A stretch of 64,000 bases of DNA from Croceibacterium atlanticum (GCF_001008165.2 NZ_CP011452.2:1612001-1676000); one strand, 5' to 3'; counted from the stretch's first letter, positions 16,488 to 26,541 are shown. Translations and numbers: made by a program. The notes: generated from the letters alone by a model not told the origin.

Positions 16488-18061
16488 TGGCCAGCGCAGC
16501 CGCCCCGATGGACGGCGCCGGCGCCACAACCGGCCGGCGCAAGAATGCCGATATCGGCGCCTGGCTGGCCGTCATGGCCGGCACGCTGGGCGCGATGATG
16601 GCGACGCTGGACATATCCATCGTCAATTCCGCCCTGCCCACCATCCAGGGTGAAATCGGCGCATCGGGAACGGAAGGCACCTGGGTCGCCACGTCCTATC
16701 TCGTGGCGGAAATCATCGTCATCCCGCTATGCGGCTGGTTCGAAAAGGTTTTCGGCCTGCGCCGTTACCTGCTGATCTCGGCGATACTGTTCACCGCCTT
16801 TTCCGTATTGTGCGGAACGGCAACCAATCTCACCACCATGATCATCGGCCGCGCCGGGCAGGGCTTCACCGGCGGGGCGATGATCCCGACCGCGATGACC
16901 ATCATCGCCACCCGCCTGCCGCCGCATCAACAACCGATCGGCACGGCATTGTTCGGGGTCACGGCTATTCTCGGCCCGGTGATCGGCCCCTTGCTGGGCG
17001 GCTGGCTGACCGAGGCGTTCAGCTGGCACTATGCCTTCCTGATCAACGTGCCGATCTGCGCCATATTGGTGGCGCTGCTGCTGGTGGGCCTGCCCCGCGA
17101 CAAGATGCGCCCGGAATTGCTGGGCGAAGCGGACTGGCTGGGCCTGTTCGGCCTCGCCATCTGGCTTGGCTGCCTGACCGTGGTCCTGGAAGAAGGCAAT
17201 CGCGAACAATGGTTCGCCTCCAGCCATATCGTCTATCTGTCGATCGCCTCCGCCATCGGTTTGGTGATGGTCATCATCGGCCAGCTGACGGCCAAAAGCC
17301 CCATAATCCGCCTGTCCCTGCTGTTCGACCGGACATTCGGCAGCGTGGCGATCATGGCGGTCATGATCGGCATGGTGATTTACGGCACATCCTTCGTGAT
17401 CCCGCAATTCCTTGCCGCCATTGCCGATTACAACGCATTGCAGGCGGGCAAGATCGTCATGATCTCAGGCTTTCCCGCCATGGCGCTGATGATTTTCACG
17501 CCGGTCCTGATGCGCATTTTCGATATTCGCGTGGCGGTGGGCCTGGGGATGCTGATCCTTGCCCTCAGCTGTTATGTGGATACTTCGCTGACTAACGAAT
17601 CCGCGGGCGGGATCTTCGTGGAATCGCAATTGCTGCGCGGCGCGGGCACGGTGATGGCCTTCGTCTTCCTGAACCAGGCGGCCATTTCTTCCGTTCCGGT
17701 GCAATATGCAGGCGATGCGGCCGGCCTTTTCAATGCCGCGCGCAATCTGGGCGGTTCGCTGGCCCTCGCCGCCATCGCCACGGTGCAGGATCAGCGCGAA
17801 TGGTTCCACAGCCGGCGGATAGAGGAATCATTGCAGGCAAACAGCGTGGCCGTGCAGGATTATGTCGATCGGCTCACCCAGACATATGGCAGTGCGGATG
17901 CCGCGCTGCGGGCATTGGGGGGCGTGATCCAGCGGGAAGCGCTGGTGATGACCTATAATGACATGTTCTGGCTGCTGTTCGTCGGCATTCTGGCGGTGAC
18001 CCCGCTGACCCTGCTGCTGCGCCCCCTCCCCAAAGACATCTCCTCGCGGCCAAGCCATTGA
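16487..18061 (+). CDS. emrB: EmrB/QacA-type MFS multidrug transporter (DHA2 family)
   Basis: A 524-residue 14-helix drug:proton antiporter. It shows the DHA2 features LDISIVNSALPTIQ in helix 1, WVATSYLVAEIIVIP in helix 2, GRAGQGFTGGAMIP in helix 4 and the antiporter motif LFGVTAILGPVIGPLLGGWL in helix 5. With the adaptor before it and the outer membrane factor after it, this forms a complete EmrAB-TolC-like export system for hydrophobic drugs or aromatic compounds. It is coupled to emrA by a stop/start overlap. Confidence 0.93.
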   Translation: MASAAAPMDGAGATTGRRKNADIGAWLAVMAGTLGAMMATLDISIVNSALPTIQGEIGASGTEGTWVATSYLVAEIIVIPLCGWFEKVFGLRRYLLISAILFTAFSVLCGTATNLTTMIIGRAGQGFTGGAMIPTAMTIIATRLPPHQQPIGTALFGVTAILGPVIGPLLGGWLTEAFSWHYAFLINVPICAILVALLLVGLPRDKMRPELLGEADWLGLFGLAIWLGCLTVVLEEGNREQWFASSHIVYLSIASAIGLVMVIIGQLTAKSPIIRLSLLFDRTFGSVAIMAVMIGMVIYGTSFVIPQFLAAIADYNALQAGKIVMISGFPAMALMIFTPVLMRIFDIRVAVGLGMLILALSCYVDTSLTNESAGGIFVESQLLRGAGTVMAFVFLNQAAISSVPVQYAGDAAGLFNAARNLGGSLALAAIATVQDQREWFHSRRIEESLQANSVAVQDYVDRLTQTYGSADAALRALGGVIQREALVMTYNDMFWLLFVGILAVTPLTLLLRPLPKDISSRPSH

Positions 18062-18069
18062 GACATTCC

Positions 18070-19503
18070 ATGCGCAATATCCTTCTTACGCCCGGCCTGC
18101 TGCTGTTGGCCGCCTGCACGGTCGGCCCGGATTATGATGGGCCGCCCGCGGTCAATTCCGCCAATGCGGAGCAGGGTTTCGTCCGCGAGGAGACCGGCAC
18201 CGTCAGGGCGGAGCCGACACTGGCCCGCTGGTGGGAAAGCCTGGGCGATCCCGTGCTCGACGCGCTGGAACAGCGTGCCCTGGCCGGCAATCCGGATCTC
18301 GCCATGGCACAGGCACGGCTGGCGGAAGCGCGCGCTTCGCTGGGCGAAGTTCGTGCCGATCGCAACCCCAGCCTCAGCGCCATGGGCGTGGCCGCGCATC
18401 TGCGTGTGCCGGACATCGGGGATAATGGTGAAAATGCCGAAGCCGACAATGGCAGCGACACAAATTCCAGCAACATCTATAATCTCGGCCTCAATGCCAG
18501 CTGGGAAGTGGATCTGTTCGGCGGCCATCGCCGGCAGGTGGAAGCAGCCGAAGCGAATATCGGCGCGGCAGAGGCCAATCTGGCGGATGCGCAGGTCAGC
18601 CTGACTTCGGCCATCGCCCAGGCCTATCTCAATCTGCGCGATCGCCGGGAACGGATCATTCTTGCTGAACAGGCGGTGGAACACCGGGCCAGCCTGCTGG
18701 AGATGGAACGCCAGCGTTTCGAACAGGGCGTGGTTTCACGGCCCAGCGTCGATCAGGCGGAATCCCGGCTGGCTTCGGCCCGGAGCGATCTGGCACCCCT
18801 TCGCGCCGAGGCAGACAGCTTTCTCAACGCACTTGCCATTCTGGTGGGCGAAGTGCCCGGTTCGGTGGACGGAATGCTGGCGCAGCACGCCCCGGTTCCG
18901 CTGCCACCCGCGGAAATAGCCATTGGCGATCCGGCGGGCCTGCTGGCGCGCCGGCCAGATATCCGCGCGGCGGAGCGGCAATTGGCGGCAAGCTATGCCA
19001 ATCTGGGCGTGGCAAAAGCGGCGGGGCTACCCCGGCTGAGCTTCTTCGGCATTCTCGGCATTGGCGGAACGGAACTGTCCGACCTCACCCAGCTGGATGA
19101 TTTCACCGCCATCGCCGCGCCGATGCTGCAGTGGAACTTCCTCGATTTCGGGCGCAATCGCGCACGGGTCGGGCAGGCAGAGGCACGGCAGGACGCGGCC
19201 GAAGCGCAATATCGCAGCACGGTGCTGGGCGCCCTGCGCGATGTGGAAGATGCGCTCTCCTCCTTCCGCTATCGCCGGCAGGCCGTGGCCGAGCTCGCCC
19301 GTGCGGAAGCCAGTGCGGCACGGATCGTGGACCATGCCCGCCAGCGTTACGAATTGGGCGCAGCCTCACGGCGCGAACTGCTCGACACGGAACTCGCGCA
19401 CAACGCAGCCACCAGCCAGCTTTCCGCAGCAAGGGCGGCCTTGACGCTGGATTTCATCGCAATTGAAAAGGCACTTGGCCTGGGCTGGCAGGCGGATAGC
19501 TGA
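18070..19503 (+). CDS. Outer membrane efflux lipoprotein (NodT/OprM family)
   Basis: A 477-residue outer membrane factor. The lipobox LLAAC puts the lipidated Cys at residue 16, followed by TVGPDYDGPP, the usual start of NodT-type proteins; two OEP repeats follow (WEVDLFGGHRRQVEAAEANIGAAEANL in the first, WNFLDFGRNRARVGQAEARQDAAEAQY in the second). The ATG at 18070 is preferred; a TTG at 18058 overlapping the emrB stop would add four residues. It is the third gene of the MarR-controlled efflux operon and supplies the exit duct. Confidence 0.92.
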   Translation: MRNILLTPGLLLLAACTVGPDYDGPPAVNSANAEQGFVREETGTVRAEPTLARWWESLGDPVLDALEQRALAGNPDLAMAQARLAEARASLGEVRADRNPSLSAMGVAAHLRVPDIGDNGENAEADNGSDTNSSNIYNLGLNASWEVDLFGGHRRQVEAAEANIGAAEANLADAQVSLTSAIAQAYLNLRDRRERIILAEQAVEHRASLLEMERQRFEQGVVSRPSVDQAESRLASARSDLAPLRAEADSFLNALAILVGEVPGSVDGMLAQHAPVPLPPAEIAIGDPAGLLARRPDIRAAERQLAASYANLGVAKAAGLPRLSFFGILGIGGTELSDLTQLDDFTAIAAPMLQWNFLDFGRNRARVGQAEARQDAAEAQYRSTVLGALRDVEDALSSFRYRRQAVAELARAEASAARIVDHARQRYELGAASRRELLDTELAHNAATSQLSAARAALTLDFIAIEKALGLGWQADS

Positions 19504-19519
19504 AAATAACGGCGCCGCC

Positions 19520-20827
19520 TCACCCGGCGCAGGCAGCGCCGCGCAAGGCGGATAAATCGCTGTTCGCAACGATATCTTCCAGCGCCTGCCAGTTGCCCTC
19601 TGCCTCCCCCGATGGATTGCGCGTGGCGATGCAGCCAGCCAGCTTGTCTCGCGCGACGACATAGCCAAGCACATAGGCGCGGTTGGCCCGCACGAATTGC
19701 AACAGGGCGCGCGGGCTGGCGATCAGCGCATCATTTTCCAGCGCATGGGCCGCGTCGCTGAAGGTCAGTTCGCCATCGAGATAATCGCGCAGGATCGGCG
19801 TGGTCGCCGCCGCCAATAGCTTCGTCAATTGGTGGACCCGGGTATATTTCGCCGCGGCATCGGGATTGAAGCCTGCCATCGGGAACAGGATGTCACGCAT
19901 CAACCCGGCCCGGACCTCCTCGGGAAAGGCCAGGCCGAGCCCGTATTCAGCGGCCCCTTCGCGCAGCAATTGCCCGGGCGACTGGACCAGTACCAGCCTG
20001 TCCTCAACCGGCAATCCGCCCTCCCCCGCCGCCTTCTCCATGGCGAGGAACTGGGCATGGTGTCCCGGATAGGCTTCGTGGCAGGCGATATCGAGCGTTG
20101 AACCGATTGTTGCCACAGCCATCGGATTAACCTGCAATCTGCTGCGCAGGCCGCCTTCATAGCGGTGCCAGGCGGCAAGGGCGGCATCGGTCCAGCCCGT
20201 CGCCAGACGCTCTCCCGCGGGCAGCGTCCAGTGACGCGCGGTTGCATTGCGGCATTCCAGCAGCGCCCGCTCGAACAGCTGCATCCGCCGGTCGAGCGGA
20301 ATGACGAACCTGCCTTCGAATTCGGCAATCCGCTTCGCCAGCGAATTGGGGCCGGGCAGCAATCGTTCCAGCTCCGCGCGCGCGGCATCGAGCGGGACCA
20401 TGTCCGGCTCCGCAATGGTCAGGCCGTACACTTCTTCCGCTTCTTCCGCGAAGTTCAGATCAGCATCGTCCCCCTTGCTGTCCATCAGCGCGATCAGGCT
20501 TTCGATACGGGCCAGCAGGCGCATGGCGCGATCGCCTGGCGGCGTATCGCCCAGTTCGCCTTTCAGCGTGACCAGTTGCGCCCGCAATTCCTCCACTGTC
20601 GGTTCTTCATCAGGGGCAGGCCGCAATTCCTCGGGCCCGAAATAACCGTCAAGAACCGCTTCATCGATCTGCGCATATGACAATGCGATGGTGACGAAAC
20701 GCTCTGCCTGATCCTCGATGCCGGGCCTGGCCGTACCGCAGGCCGCCAGCAACAGGCCGAGAACCAGAACGAGCGCCCGGCGCCCATTCGCGGATAATTC
20801 CGTTATGCGCAGGCCAGCCCGGATCAT
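19520..20827 (-). CDS. DUF885-like metallopeptidase lipoprotein
   Basis: A 435-residue protein with an N-terminal hydrophobic segment ending in the lipobox LLAAC (Cys30). The sequence HEAYPGHH (250-257) matches the HExxxGHH zinc motif of the DUF885 family, and REGAAEYG (Glu294) supplies a candidate third ligand; the family is related to gluzincin metallopeptidases. It would act in the periplasm, anchored to a membrane. The start lies 18 bp after the third ABC permease gene on the same strand, so it is probably the last gene of that operon. No substrate is known. Confidence 0.75.
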   Translation of the reverse strand: MIRAGLRITELSANGRRALVLVLGLLLAACGTARPGIEDQAERFVTIALSYAQIDEAVLDGYFGPEELRPAPDEEPTVEELRAQLVTLKGELGDTPPGDRAMRLLARIESLIALMDSKGDDADLNFAEEAEEVYGLTIAEPDMVPLDAARAELERLLPGPNSLAKRIAEFEGRFVIPLDRRMQLFERALLECRNATARHWTLPAGERLATGWTDAALAAWHRYEGGLRSRLQVNPMAVATIGSTLDIACHEAYPGHHAQFLAMEKAAGEGGLPVEDRLVLVQSPGQLLREGAAEYGLGLAFPEEVRAGLMRDILFPMAGFNPDAAAKYTRVHQLTKLLAAATTPILRDYLDGELTFSDAAHALENDALIASPRALLQFVRANRAYVLGYVVARDKLAGCIATRNPSGEAEGNWQALEDIVANSDLSALRGAACAG

Positions 20828-20845
20828 ATCAGCGGCCAGGCATAT

Positions 20846-22183
20846 TCATTCGCTCCGCAAGGCGTCGATCGGATCGAGCAGCGAAGCGCGCCGCGCCGGA
20901 TAGATGCCGAAGATCAGGCCAACAGCCGCCGCGATACCCAGTGAAAGTGCCATCGCGGAAATGGGCACGCTTACCGGCCAGTCCAGCGCCCATCCGATCA
21001 GCCGCGCACTCACCAGCCCCAGTATCAGGCCGATCAGCCCGCCGACCACGCTCAGCGTGATCGCTTCCAGCAGGAATTGCAGCGCAACGTCGCTGGACCG
21101 CGCGCCGGTGGCGACACGCAGGCCGATTTCACGCGTGCGCTCCGTCACCGAAACAAGCATGATATTCATGATTCCGATCCCGCCCACGATCAGCGAAACA
21201 CCGGCAATGCTGGCGAGCAGCGCAGTCATCGTATCGCTTGCCCGGTCCAGCGTGTCGGCCATTTCGGTCAGTGTCACTTCGTCCAGCTTCGGCAGATTGG
21301 CCAGGGCAAAGGCGGCCGCAGGAGTATAGAGCCCCTTGGTCAGCGCCTCTGCCGCCTGTGTCTCGACCGTGAAATCGTCCACCGCCCTGGCAGAACCACC
21401 CTGCGCGCCGAGATAGCCCTGATTGCCCCCTGCCGTGCCAATGCCGTGCCGCTCGCGCAGCAGCGCCTTCACCTCATCCGCGATCCGCGATGTCTGCCCC
21501 GCTTCTTCCGCGGCGATGACAATGAAATGGAGATGGTCGATATTCTGGCTGGCCTGCAGCTTGCGCCACGGCACGAACAGTTTTTCATCATTGTCGCTGG
21601 ATTCGTCATCGGTCACGCCGACAATGGTGAAATCCTCGTCCCGCAAACGCACGGTCTTGCCGGTAGGATCGAAACCATCGCCGAACAGATCGTTGGCGAG
21701 CGTCCGGCCGATAACCGCTTCGCTGCCATCATCCTCCAGCATCCGGCCGGGATCGACAGCCCACATATTGGCTTCGGCAAATTCGGGGGCCACGCCCTGC
21801 ACTTGCGAAAAAGCGCTGGAAGCGCCGGCGGAAACCGTGGTGCGCAATGACAGGCCGGGGCTGACGGCGATGATGCCGTCCACATTGTCCCGGATCGCGC
21901 GGGCATCGCCATCGGTCAGCGTATCCGCCGATCCCAACCCGGCCGAAATCCCCACGCTTTCGCCCCCGCGCGTGTAATTGCCGGCACGCACGAAGACGAG
22001 ATTGGTCCCGGCCGAGCGGACATCCCCTTCAACAGAGCCACGGGCGCCAGTGCCCAGCGCGACCATGGTCAGCACGGCGGCCACGCCGATGATGATGCCC
22101 AGCATGGTCAGGAAAGTGCGCAACCGGTTCCGGCTCAGAGAGCGGATGGCCATCCAGATATTGATCGGTATCAGCTTGAACAT
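20846..22183 (-). CDS. MacB-like ABC transporter permease (third of three)
   Basis: A 445-residue MacB/FtsX-type permease: N-terminal helix (NRLRTFLTMLGIIIGVAAVLTMVALG), a periplasmic MacB core domain of about 230 residues, then three C-terminal helices with IMNIMLVSVTERTREIGLR and the closing FGIYPARRASLLDPIDALRSE. Such proteins couple cytoplasmic ATP hydrolysis to mechanical work in the periplasm rather than transporting through the membrane. It lacks its own ATPase domain and presumably uses the one encoded by the first gene of the operon (25729-26493). Confidence 0.88.
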   Translation of the reverse strand: MFKLIPINIWMAIRSLSRNRLRTFLTMLGIIIGVAAVLTMVALGTGARGSVEGDVRSAGTNLVFVRAGNYTRGGESVGISAGLGSADTLTDGDARAIRDNVDGIIAVSPGLSLRTTVSAGASSAFSQVQGVAPEFAEANMWAVDPGRMLEDDGSEAVIGRTLANDLFGDGFDPTGKTVRLRDEDFTIVGVTDDESSDNDEKLFVPWRKLQASQNIDHLHFIVIAAEEAGQTSRIADEVKALLRERHGIGTAGGNQGYLGAQGGSARAVDDFTVETQAAEALTKGLYTPAAAFALANLPKLDEVTLTEMADTLDRASDTMTALLASIAGVSLIVGGIGIMNIMLVSVTERTREIGLRVATGARSSDVALQFLLEAITLSVVGGLIGLILGLVSARLIGWALDWPVSVPISAMALSLGIAAAVGLIFGIYPARRASLLDPIDALRSE

Positions 22184-22214
22184 TGCGCACTCCGGATTTG
22201 CCGCGAAGCCATCA

Positions 22215-23669
22215 TCATTCCGCCCTCAGCGCGACCACCGGGTCAAGCAGGGCCGCGCGCCGCGCGGGCGCTATTCCAAAAACGACCCCGGTGATTGCCG
22301 CCATCGCGAAGGCAAGCAGCAGCATCCAGGGCGAAACCGCCGTAGCCCAGTGCAGGCCATATTCGGTGATCATCAGGCCGATCCCGCCGAGCATGAGGCC
22401 GAACAACCCGCCGAGCACGGCCAGCGTCACCGCCTCCACCAGGAACTGGATCATCACGTCATTCGCGCGCGCGCCCAGCGCCATGCGCAGGCCGATTTCC
22501 CGCGTGCGGGCCGCCACGGAAACCAGCATGATGTTCATGACGCCCACCCCCCCGACGGCCAGCGAAACCGCCGCCGCACCGGCCAGCAGCAGAGTGAAAG
22601 TGCGCCCGGCCTGCCGCAGGCTCTTGGCCATTTCTTCCCAGGATTGCTTTTCCAGCTCCAGCGTATTGGCATGAACCGCGCGGACCAGGCCGGGATTGGA
22701 ACCCATGCTCGGCAGGGCAGATACGCTCTGGCTCTCGATGCGGAAATCATCGAAGGTGTCGTCCGGCAATTGGTGCAGCACGCGCAGCTTTTCGCCGATT
22801 TCCTCCGCCGCCGCGCTGGTTACTGCGACCGAGCTGGTGCGGACGGTGATCGAATCATAATTGTCCCGTTCAAGAAGCGTCTGCGCCAGCGACAGCGGAA
22901 CATAGACCGACGGGATGATCGCCTTGTCATCCTCCTTCGCGTCGATCACGCCGACTACGCGAAGCTGCTCCCCTTTGACGGGCAAAATCCTGCCGATGGG
23001 AGAACCGCCATCGGGCCACAATTTTGCCGCGGCGCCGGGGCCGAGCAGGACTTCCGGCGCTCCTGCCGAAATGCTCGCCCCGTCCGGCAATTCCCCTTCC
23101 AGCGTGTCCCAGCCATCCATCTCGGGCCATGCCGGCGCGTATCCCTGCACGCGCACCACGCGCATGCGCAATCCCGCATCCGGATCGACGCTGGCATTGC
23201 CTGTCACGGAGCCGGCAACGGCAATGACGTGTTCGACATCGTGGCTGAGCAGTTCGATCTCTGCCGCGCCCAGAGGGGTCGGCGGGTTGAGATGCCTTGT
23301 CGGGCGGACGGCTTCCATCCGCCGGCGCGCATCCATCACCGCCTCGTTCTGGCTGACATCCACCTGATCGCCGACCAGCGGGCCAATGCCCACTGCCCCT
23401 TCGGCTTCCTCGCCGAAACTCGTATCCTGACGGCCGCCCGTATTGATACCGGCGGGGGTAAGATTGCCGGATTTGATCGTGATCCGCGTCGGGCCAGAAG
23501 CCTCGATCTGGGATTCGATCCGCAATTGCGCGCCGCGCCCCAGTCCGGACACGATCACCACCATCGCCACGCCCACGCTCATGCCCAGCAGGGTCAGCAG
23601 CGCCTGCATCTTGTTCTGCGTCAGCGCGCGCATGGCCATGCGCAGATTAGTGCCCATGATGCCCCGCAT
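22215..23669 (-). CDS. MacB-like ABC transporter permease (second of three)
   Basis: A permease of up to 484 residues with the same plan as its neighbours: N-terminal helix (MQALLTLLGMSVGVAMVVIVSGLGRGAQ), periplasmic core and three C-terminal helices containing NIMLVSVAARTREIGLRMALGAR and ending APARRAALLDPVVALRAE. An ATG at 23657 preceded by GGGG may be the true start instead of 23669. It begins inside the 3' end of the small His-rich protein gene, so translation is probably coupled. The three permeases differ in sequence and are not recent copies. Confidence 0.87.
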   Translation of the reverse strand: MRGIMGTNLRMAMRALTQNKMQALLTLLGMSVGVAMVVIVSGLGRGAQLRIESQIEASGPTRITIKSGNLTPAGINTGGRQDTSFGEEAEGAVGIGPLVGDQVDVSQNEAVMDARRRMEAVRPTRHLNPPTPLGAAEIELLSHDVEHVIAVAGSVTGNASVDPDAGLRMRVVRVQGYAPAWPEMDGWDTLEGELPDGASISAGAPEVLLGPGAAAKLWPDGGSPIGRILPVKGEQLRVVGVIDAKEDDKAIIPSVYVPLSLAQTLLERDNYDSITVRTSSVAVTSAAAEEIGEKLRVLHQLPDDTFDDFRIESQSVSALPSMGSNPGLVRAVHANTLELEKQSWEEMAKSLRQAGRTFTLLLAGAAAVSLAVGGVGVMNIMLVSVAARTREIGLRMALGARANDVMIQFLVEAVTLAVLGGLFGLMLGGIGLMITEYGLHWATAVSPWMLLLAFAMAAITGVVFGIAPARRAALLDPVVALRAE

Positions 23670-24090
23670 TGTTCATCGCCGCGATGACTTGCGAAGCGGG
23701 CACATCCTTCAGCGCTCCCCTTCCCTGGCTCACCACGCCAATATGCAGCACCGCGCCCTTATCGGTCAGCGGCTGGGAATTGCCGCGCCAGAACCCGCCG
23801 GTCCGGTCGATGGACATCGCGACATATTCGGTCCGCGCTTTCGGATGTTCGATTTCCACTGCGACTTCCGATGCGGCGGAGGCGGGAAGCGGGTTGCCGT
23901 CCGCGCTGGAGAAATAGATCTTCAGCCCGCCCTTGGGATCGGCCACCAGCTCGAAATGCATGGCGCCATCGGTCACCATCACACCGCCATGGGGAGCGGT
24001 ATGGACTTCATCGCCATGCGCCAGCGCTGGTGGAGCCGATGCGAACAGGCAGACCACACCCAGGGCACGCAACAGGACCATTCTATTCAT
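23647..24090 (-). CDS. Small periplasmic His-rich protein, CzcB N-domain-like
   Basis: A 147-residue protein with a signal peptide (about residues 1-24, ending PALA) and a mature part opening with HGDEVHTAPHGGVMVTDGAMHFELV. That opening resembles the stand-alone or N-terminal domain found on some heavy-metal CzcB-type adaptors, and the C-terminus ends HHGH. A metal-binding accessory role is a guess from composition. The gene overlaps the first permease gene by 8 nt and the second by up to 23 nt, so it is an integral member of the operon. ATG 24090 is chosen because it starts the signal peptide. Confidence 0.65.
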   Translation of the reverse strand: MNRMVLLRALGVVCLFASAPPALAHGDEVHTAPHGGVMVTDGAMHFELVADPKGGLKIYFSSADGNPLPASAASEVAVEIEHPKARTEYVAMSIDRTGGFWRGNSQPLTDKGAVLHIGVVSQGRGALKDVPASQVIAAMNNAGHHGH

Positions 24091-25717
24091 ATCGCAGAGC
24101 CTCGATTGGACTGAGCCTGGCCGCGCGCCGGGCAGGATAGACGCCGAAAATCGCGCCAAGCAGGATGGCCACCAGCACGGCCAGGATCGCCGCCACGGGC
24201 GAGATCACGGCGGACCAGTGGAAGAATTGTTCAAGGCTTCCCGATGCGGCCACGCCGAGGATGATCCCCGCGATCCCGCCAATCAGGCTGAGCAGCACGG
24301 CTTCGAACAGGAATTGCGCCGCGATATCTTTCGGCCTGGCCCCCACGGCCATGCGCAGGCCGACTTCGCGAGTCCGCTGGGTGACGGAGAGCAGCAGCAA
24401 ATTCATCACCCCGATCCCGCCGACCAGCAGCGAAACCGTGGCAACCCCCGCCAGCAGGGCGACAATCGTGCGATTGGTCCGTTTCAGCGATGAAGACAGG
24501 TTGGCCACGGTCATTTCATCCACCGTCGCCATATTGCCTGAAACGACGCGGGCAACGCTGGGGGCCAGCCCTTTGCCGAGAACCTGCTGGGCGACGCTTT
24601 CAACCTTGAAGTCGTCGGCCATTTCCTCGGTGATGCCGTGCCGTTCGCGCAGCAATTCCGTGATCTTTTCTGCCACTTCGGTCGTGTCTCCGACCGAATC
24701 CGTGGTCACCGCGATACTGTTGAGCTGGCTGAGGTTCAGAAGCTTGTGGATGGTGCTGATCGGCACGTAGAAGGCATCGAACTGGTCATCCCCGGGCGTT
24801 GGACTGGCGGCCCAGCTCTTGCTGGAAACCACGCCGATCACGCGAAAGGGCTGGTTCCACAACACCACGGTTTCACCCACGGGATTGGCATCTTCGCCGA
24901 ACAATTTGTCCGACACGACCCGGCCCAGCACGGCGACCTGTTCCGCCTCCGCAATATCGTCCTGGTCCAGGAAGCGACCATGCACCATGGTCCATCCGGT
25001 GCGGACTTCGGGCAGGCGGGCTTCGGTCCCGTGCATCCGGGTAAACCATTCGGCATCGCTGCCTTCCACCTTCAGCCGTTCATTTTCATGCACGCCGGAA
25101 ACCACGAACTGCACGCCGGGGATCTTGCGGATTTCCTCTGCGTCCTCCCGCGTCAGAGTGGCGGCAGCGCCCAGCCCGGCCGCGGAATCGCCCAGTCGCT
25201 CGGCCGCGACGGGATGGTTATGCACTTCCATCGGATCATTTTCGAAATGGATACGGGTGAAAAGGCTCGAAACCTCCTCCTGATAGAGGACGGCCGGGGT
25301 CATCGCCGGAACCTCGTCATCCCAGAACGGCATCGGCAAAGGTGCAAGCTCGCCATCGAATGAGGCGGGCTGCATCTCGCCCTCAGCGAAGCCGGGGCGG
25401 ATTTTCTGTCCCGGCTGCGGGATGAAACCGGGCAGCGGTGCGGGATCGTCCAGCCAGCCGAATCCGTGGCTGGTCGCATCGCCGGTATTCAACGGCCCGG
25501 TCCGCACCTGGTAATTGCCCGCAGTAACCAGCAGAAGATTGGCGCCGGCCGCACGCAATTGTTCCTCCAGCGCATCCTGCGCGCCGCGCCCCAATGCGAG
25601 ACTGGTAACCAGGGCGGCCACGCCCACCATCATGCCGATCATGGCCAGCCCGGCCTGCACGCGATTGCGTATGAGCCCCTGGAAGGCGAGATCGATCTGA
25701 TGGCGCAGATTGTTCAT
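24083..25717 (-). CDS. MacB-like ABC transporter permease (first of three)
   Basis: A 544-residue MacB/FtsX permease, about 60-100 residues longer than its two neighbours because of an extended periplasmic domain with a proline-rich insertion near residues 75-120. N-terminal helix VQAGLAMIGMMVGVAALVTSLALGRGAQ; C-terminal helices with VMNLLLLSVTQRTREVGLR and IFGVYPARRAARLSPIEALRYE. It starts 11 bp after the ATPase gene and is its most direct partner. Confidence 0.88.
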   Translation of the reverse strand: MNNLRHQIDLAFQGLIRNRVQAGLAMIGMMVGVAALVTSLALGRGAQDALEEQLRAAGANLLLVTAGNYQVRTGPLNTGDATSHGFGWLDDPAPLPGFIPQPGQKIRPGFAEGEMQPASFDGELAPLPMPFWDDEVPAMTPAVLYQEEVSSLFTRIHFENDPMEVHNHPVAAERLGDSAAGLGAAATLTREDAEEIRKIPGVQFVVSGVHENERLKVEGSDAEWFTRMHGTEARLPEVRTGWTMVHGRFLDQDDIAEAEQVAVLGRVVSDKLFGEDANPVGETVVLWNQPFRVIGVVSSKSWAASPTPGDDQFDAFYVPISTIHKLLNLSQLNSIAVTTDSVGDTTEVAEKITELLRERHGITEEMADDFKVESVAQQVLGKGLAPSVARVVSGNMATVDEMTVANLSSSLKRTNRTIVALLAGVATVSLLVGGIGVMNLLLLSVTQRTREVGLRMAVGARPKDIAAQFLFEAVLLSLIGGIAGIILGVAASGSLEQFFHWSAVISPVAAILAVLVAILLGAIFGVYPARRAARLSPIEALRYE

Positions 25718-25728
25718 GCCCGCCCCGT

Positions 25729-26493
25729 TCAGCTGGCCGCAACGGAGATTGCAGGCATTTCGTCCAGCGCTTCACGCGGCGTGTTCGGTTCGTCGCTGAG
25801 GATCCCGCCGTCGCGCACGGCGATGATGCGCGTGGCATAGGCGGCGATTTCCGGTTCATGCGTAATCAATACGATGGTGATGCCCAGCCTTTCGCGCAGA
25901 TCCTGCAAGGCATGCATCACGTCGATGCTGGTCCTGGTGTCGAGATTGCCGGTCGGCTCGTCCGCCAGGATCAGCGAAGGTTCGTTCACCAGCGCGCGGG
26001 CGATCGCCACGCGCTGCTGCTGGCCGCCGGAAAGCTGGTTCGATCCATGCTCTGCGCGGTCCCCCAGTCCCACGACCTCCAGCGCTTTCAAGGCCTTTTC
26101 GCGCCGTTCCGCCGCGCTCAGCACCGGGCGCGAATAAAGCAGCGGGATTTCGACATTTTCCGCCGCCGTGGTGCGCGGCAGCAGGTTGAAGCCCTGGAAA
26201 ACGAAGCCGATCCGCTTGTTGCGTATATCGGCCAGCTCGTCCCCCGATAGCGACGAGACATCGCGATCATCCAGCCTGTACTGGCCGGAAGTCGGCCGAT
26301 CGAGACAGCCGAGAATATGCATCAGGGTCGATTTGCCCGAACCGGAAGGGCCCACGATCGATACGAATTCGCCCGCTTCGATATCGAGAGAGACGCCGCG
26401 AAGCGCATGCACCTCGTTATCGCCGAGAGTGTAGATCTTCCTGATGTCCTGGAGAGATATGACGGGCAAAACCGGATCCCTTCGATTTTTCAT
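25729..26493 (-). CDS. ABC transporter ATPase (MacB/LolD type)
   Basis: A 254-residue nucleotide-binding subunit: Walker [10 protein letters not shown] (48-56), Q-loop Gln100, signature LSGGQ (154-158), Walker B LILADEP (174-180) and switch His212. The sequence around [20 protein letters not shown] is typical of the MacB/LolD/FtsE branch. It is the first gene of the operon and the only ATPase among three permease genes. No MacA-type adaptor gene is present in the operon. Confidence 0.93.
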   Translation of the reverse strand: MKNRRDPVLPVISLQDIRKIYTLGDNEVHALRGVSLDIEAGEFVSIVGPSGSGKSTLMHILGCLDRPTSGQYRLDDRDVSSLSGDELADIRNKRIGFVFQGFNLLPRTTAAENVEIPLLYSRPVLSAAERREKALKALEVVGLGDRAEHGSNQLSGGQQQRVAIARALVNEPSLILADEPTGNLDTRTSIDVMHALQDLRERLGITIVLITHEPEIAAYATRIIAVRDGGILSDEPNTPREALDEMPAISVAAS

Positions 26494-26501
26494 GGACGAA
26501 C

Positions 26502-26528
26502 GGATCCGGCCCCGGACGGGCCGGATCC
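26502..26528. terminator. Perfect 11-bp stem-loop upstream of the ABC operon
   Basis: GGATCCGGCCC (26502-26512) pairs exactly with GGGCCGGATCC (26518-26528) around a 5-nt loop. It begins nine bases upstream of the ATPase start, without a T tract. It could end transcription entering from the right, hold the ribosome binding site of the operon, or be a protein-binding palindrome. Confidence 0.45.
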
Positions 26529-26541
26529 TCTCGCTGTCCTG

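Noticed and set aside
14793-16529. A 578-codon minus-strand frame joining the MarR gene to antisense of emrA
   Set aside because: Only the last 148 codons resemble a protein family (MarR). The upstream part is the shadow of emrA and crosses the divergent promoter.
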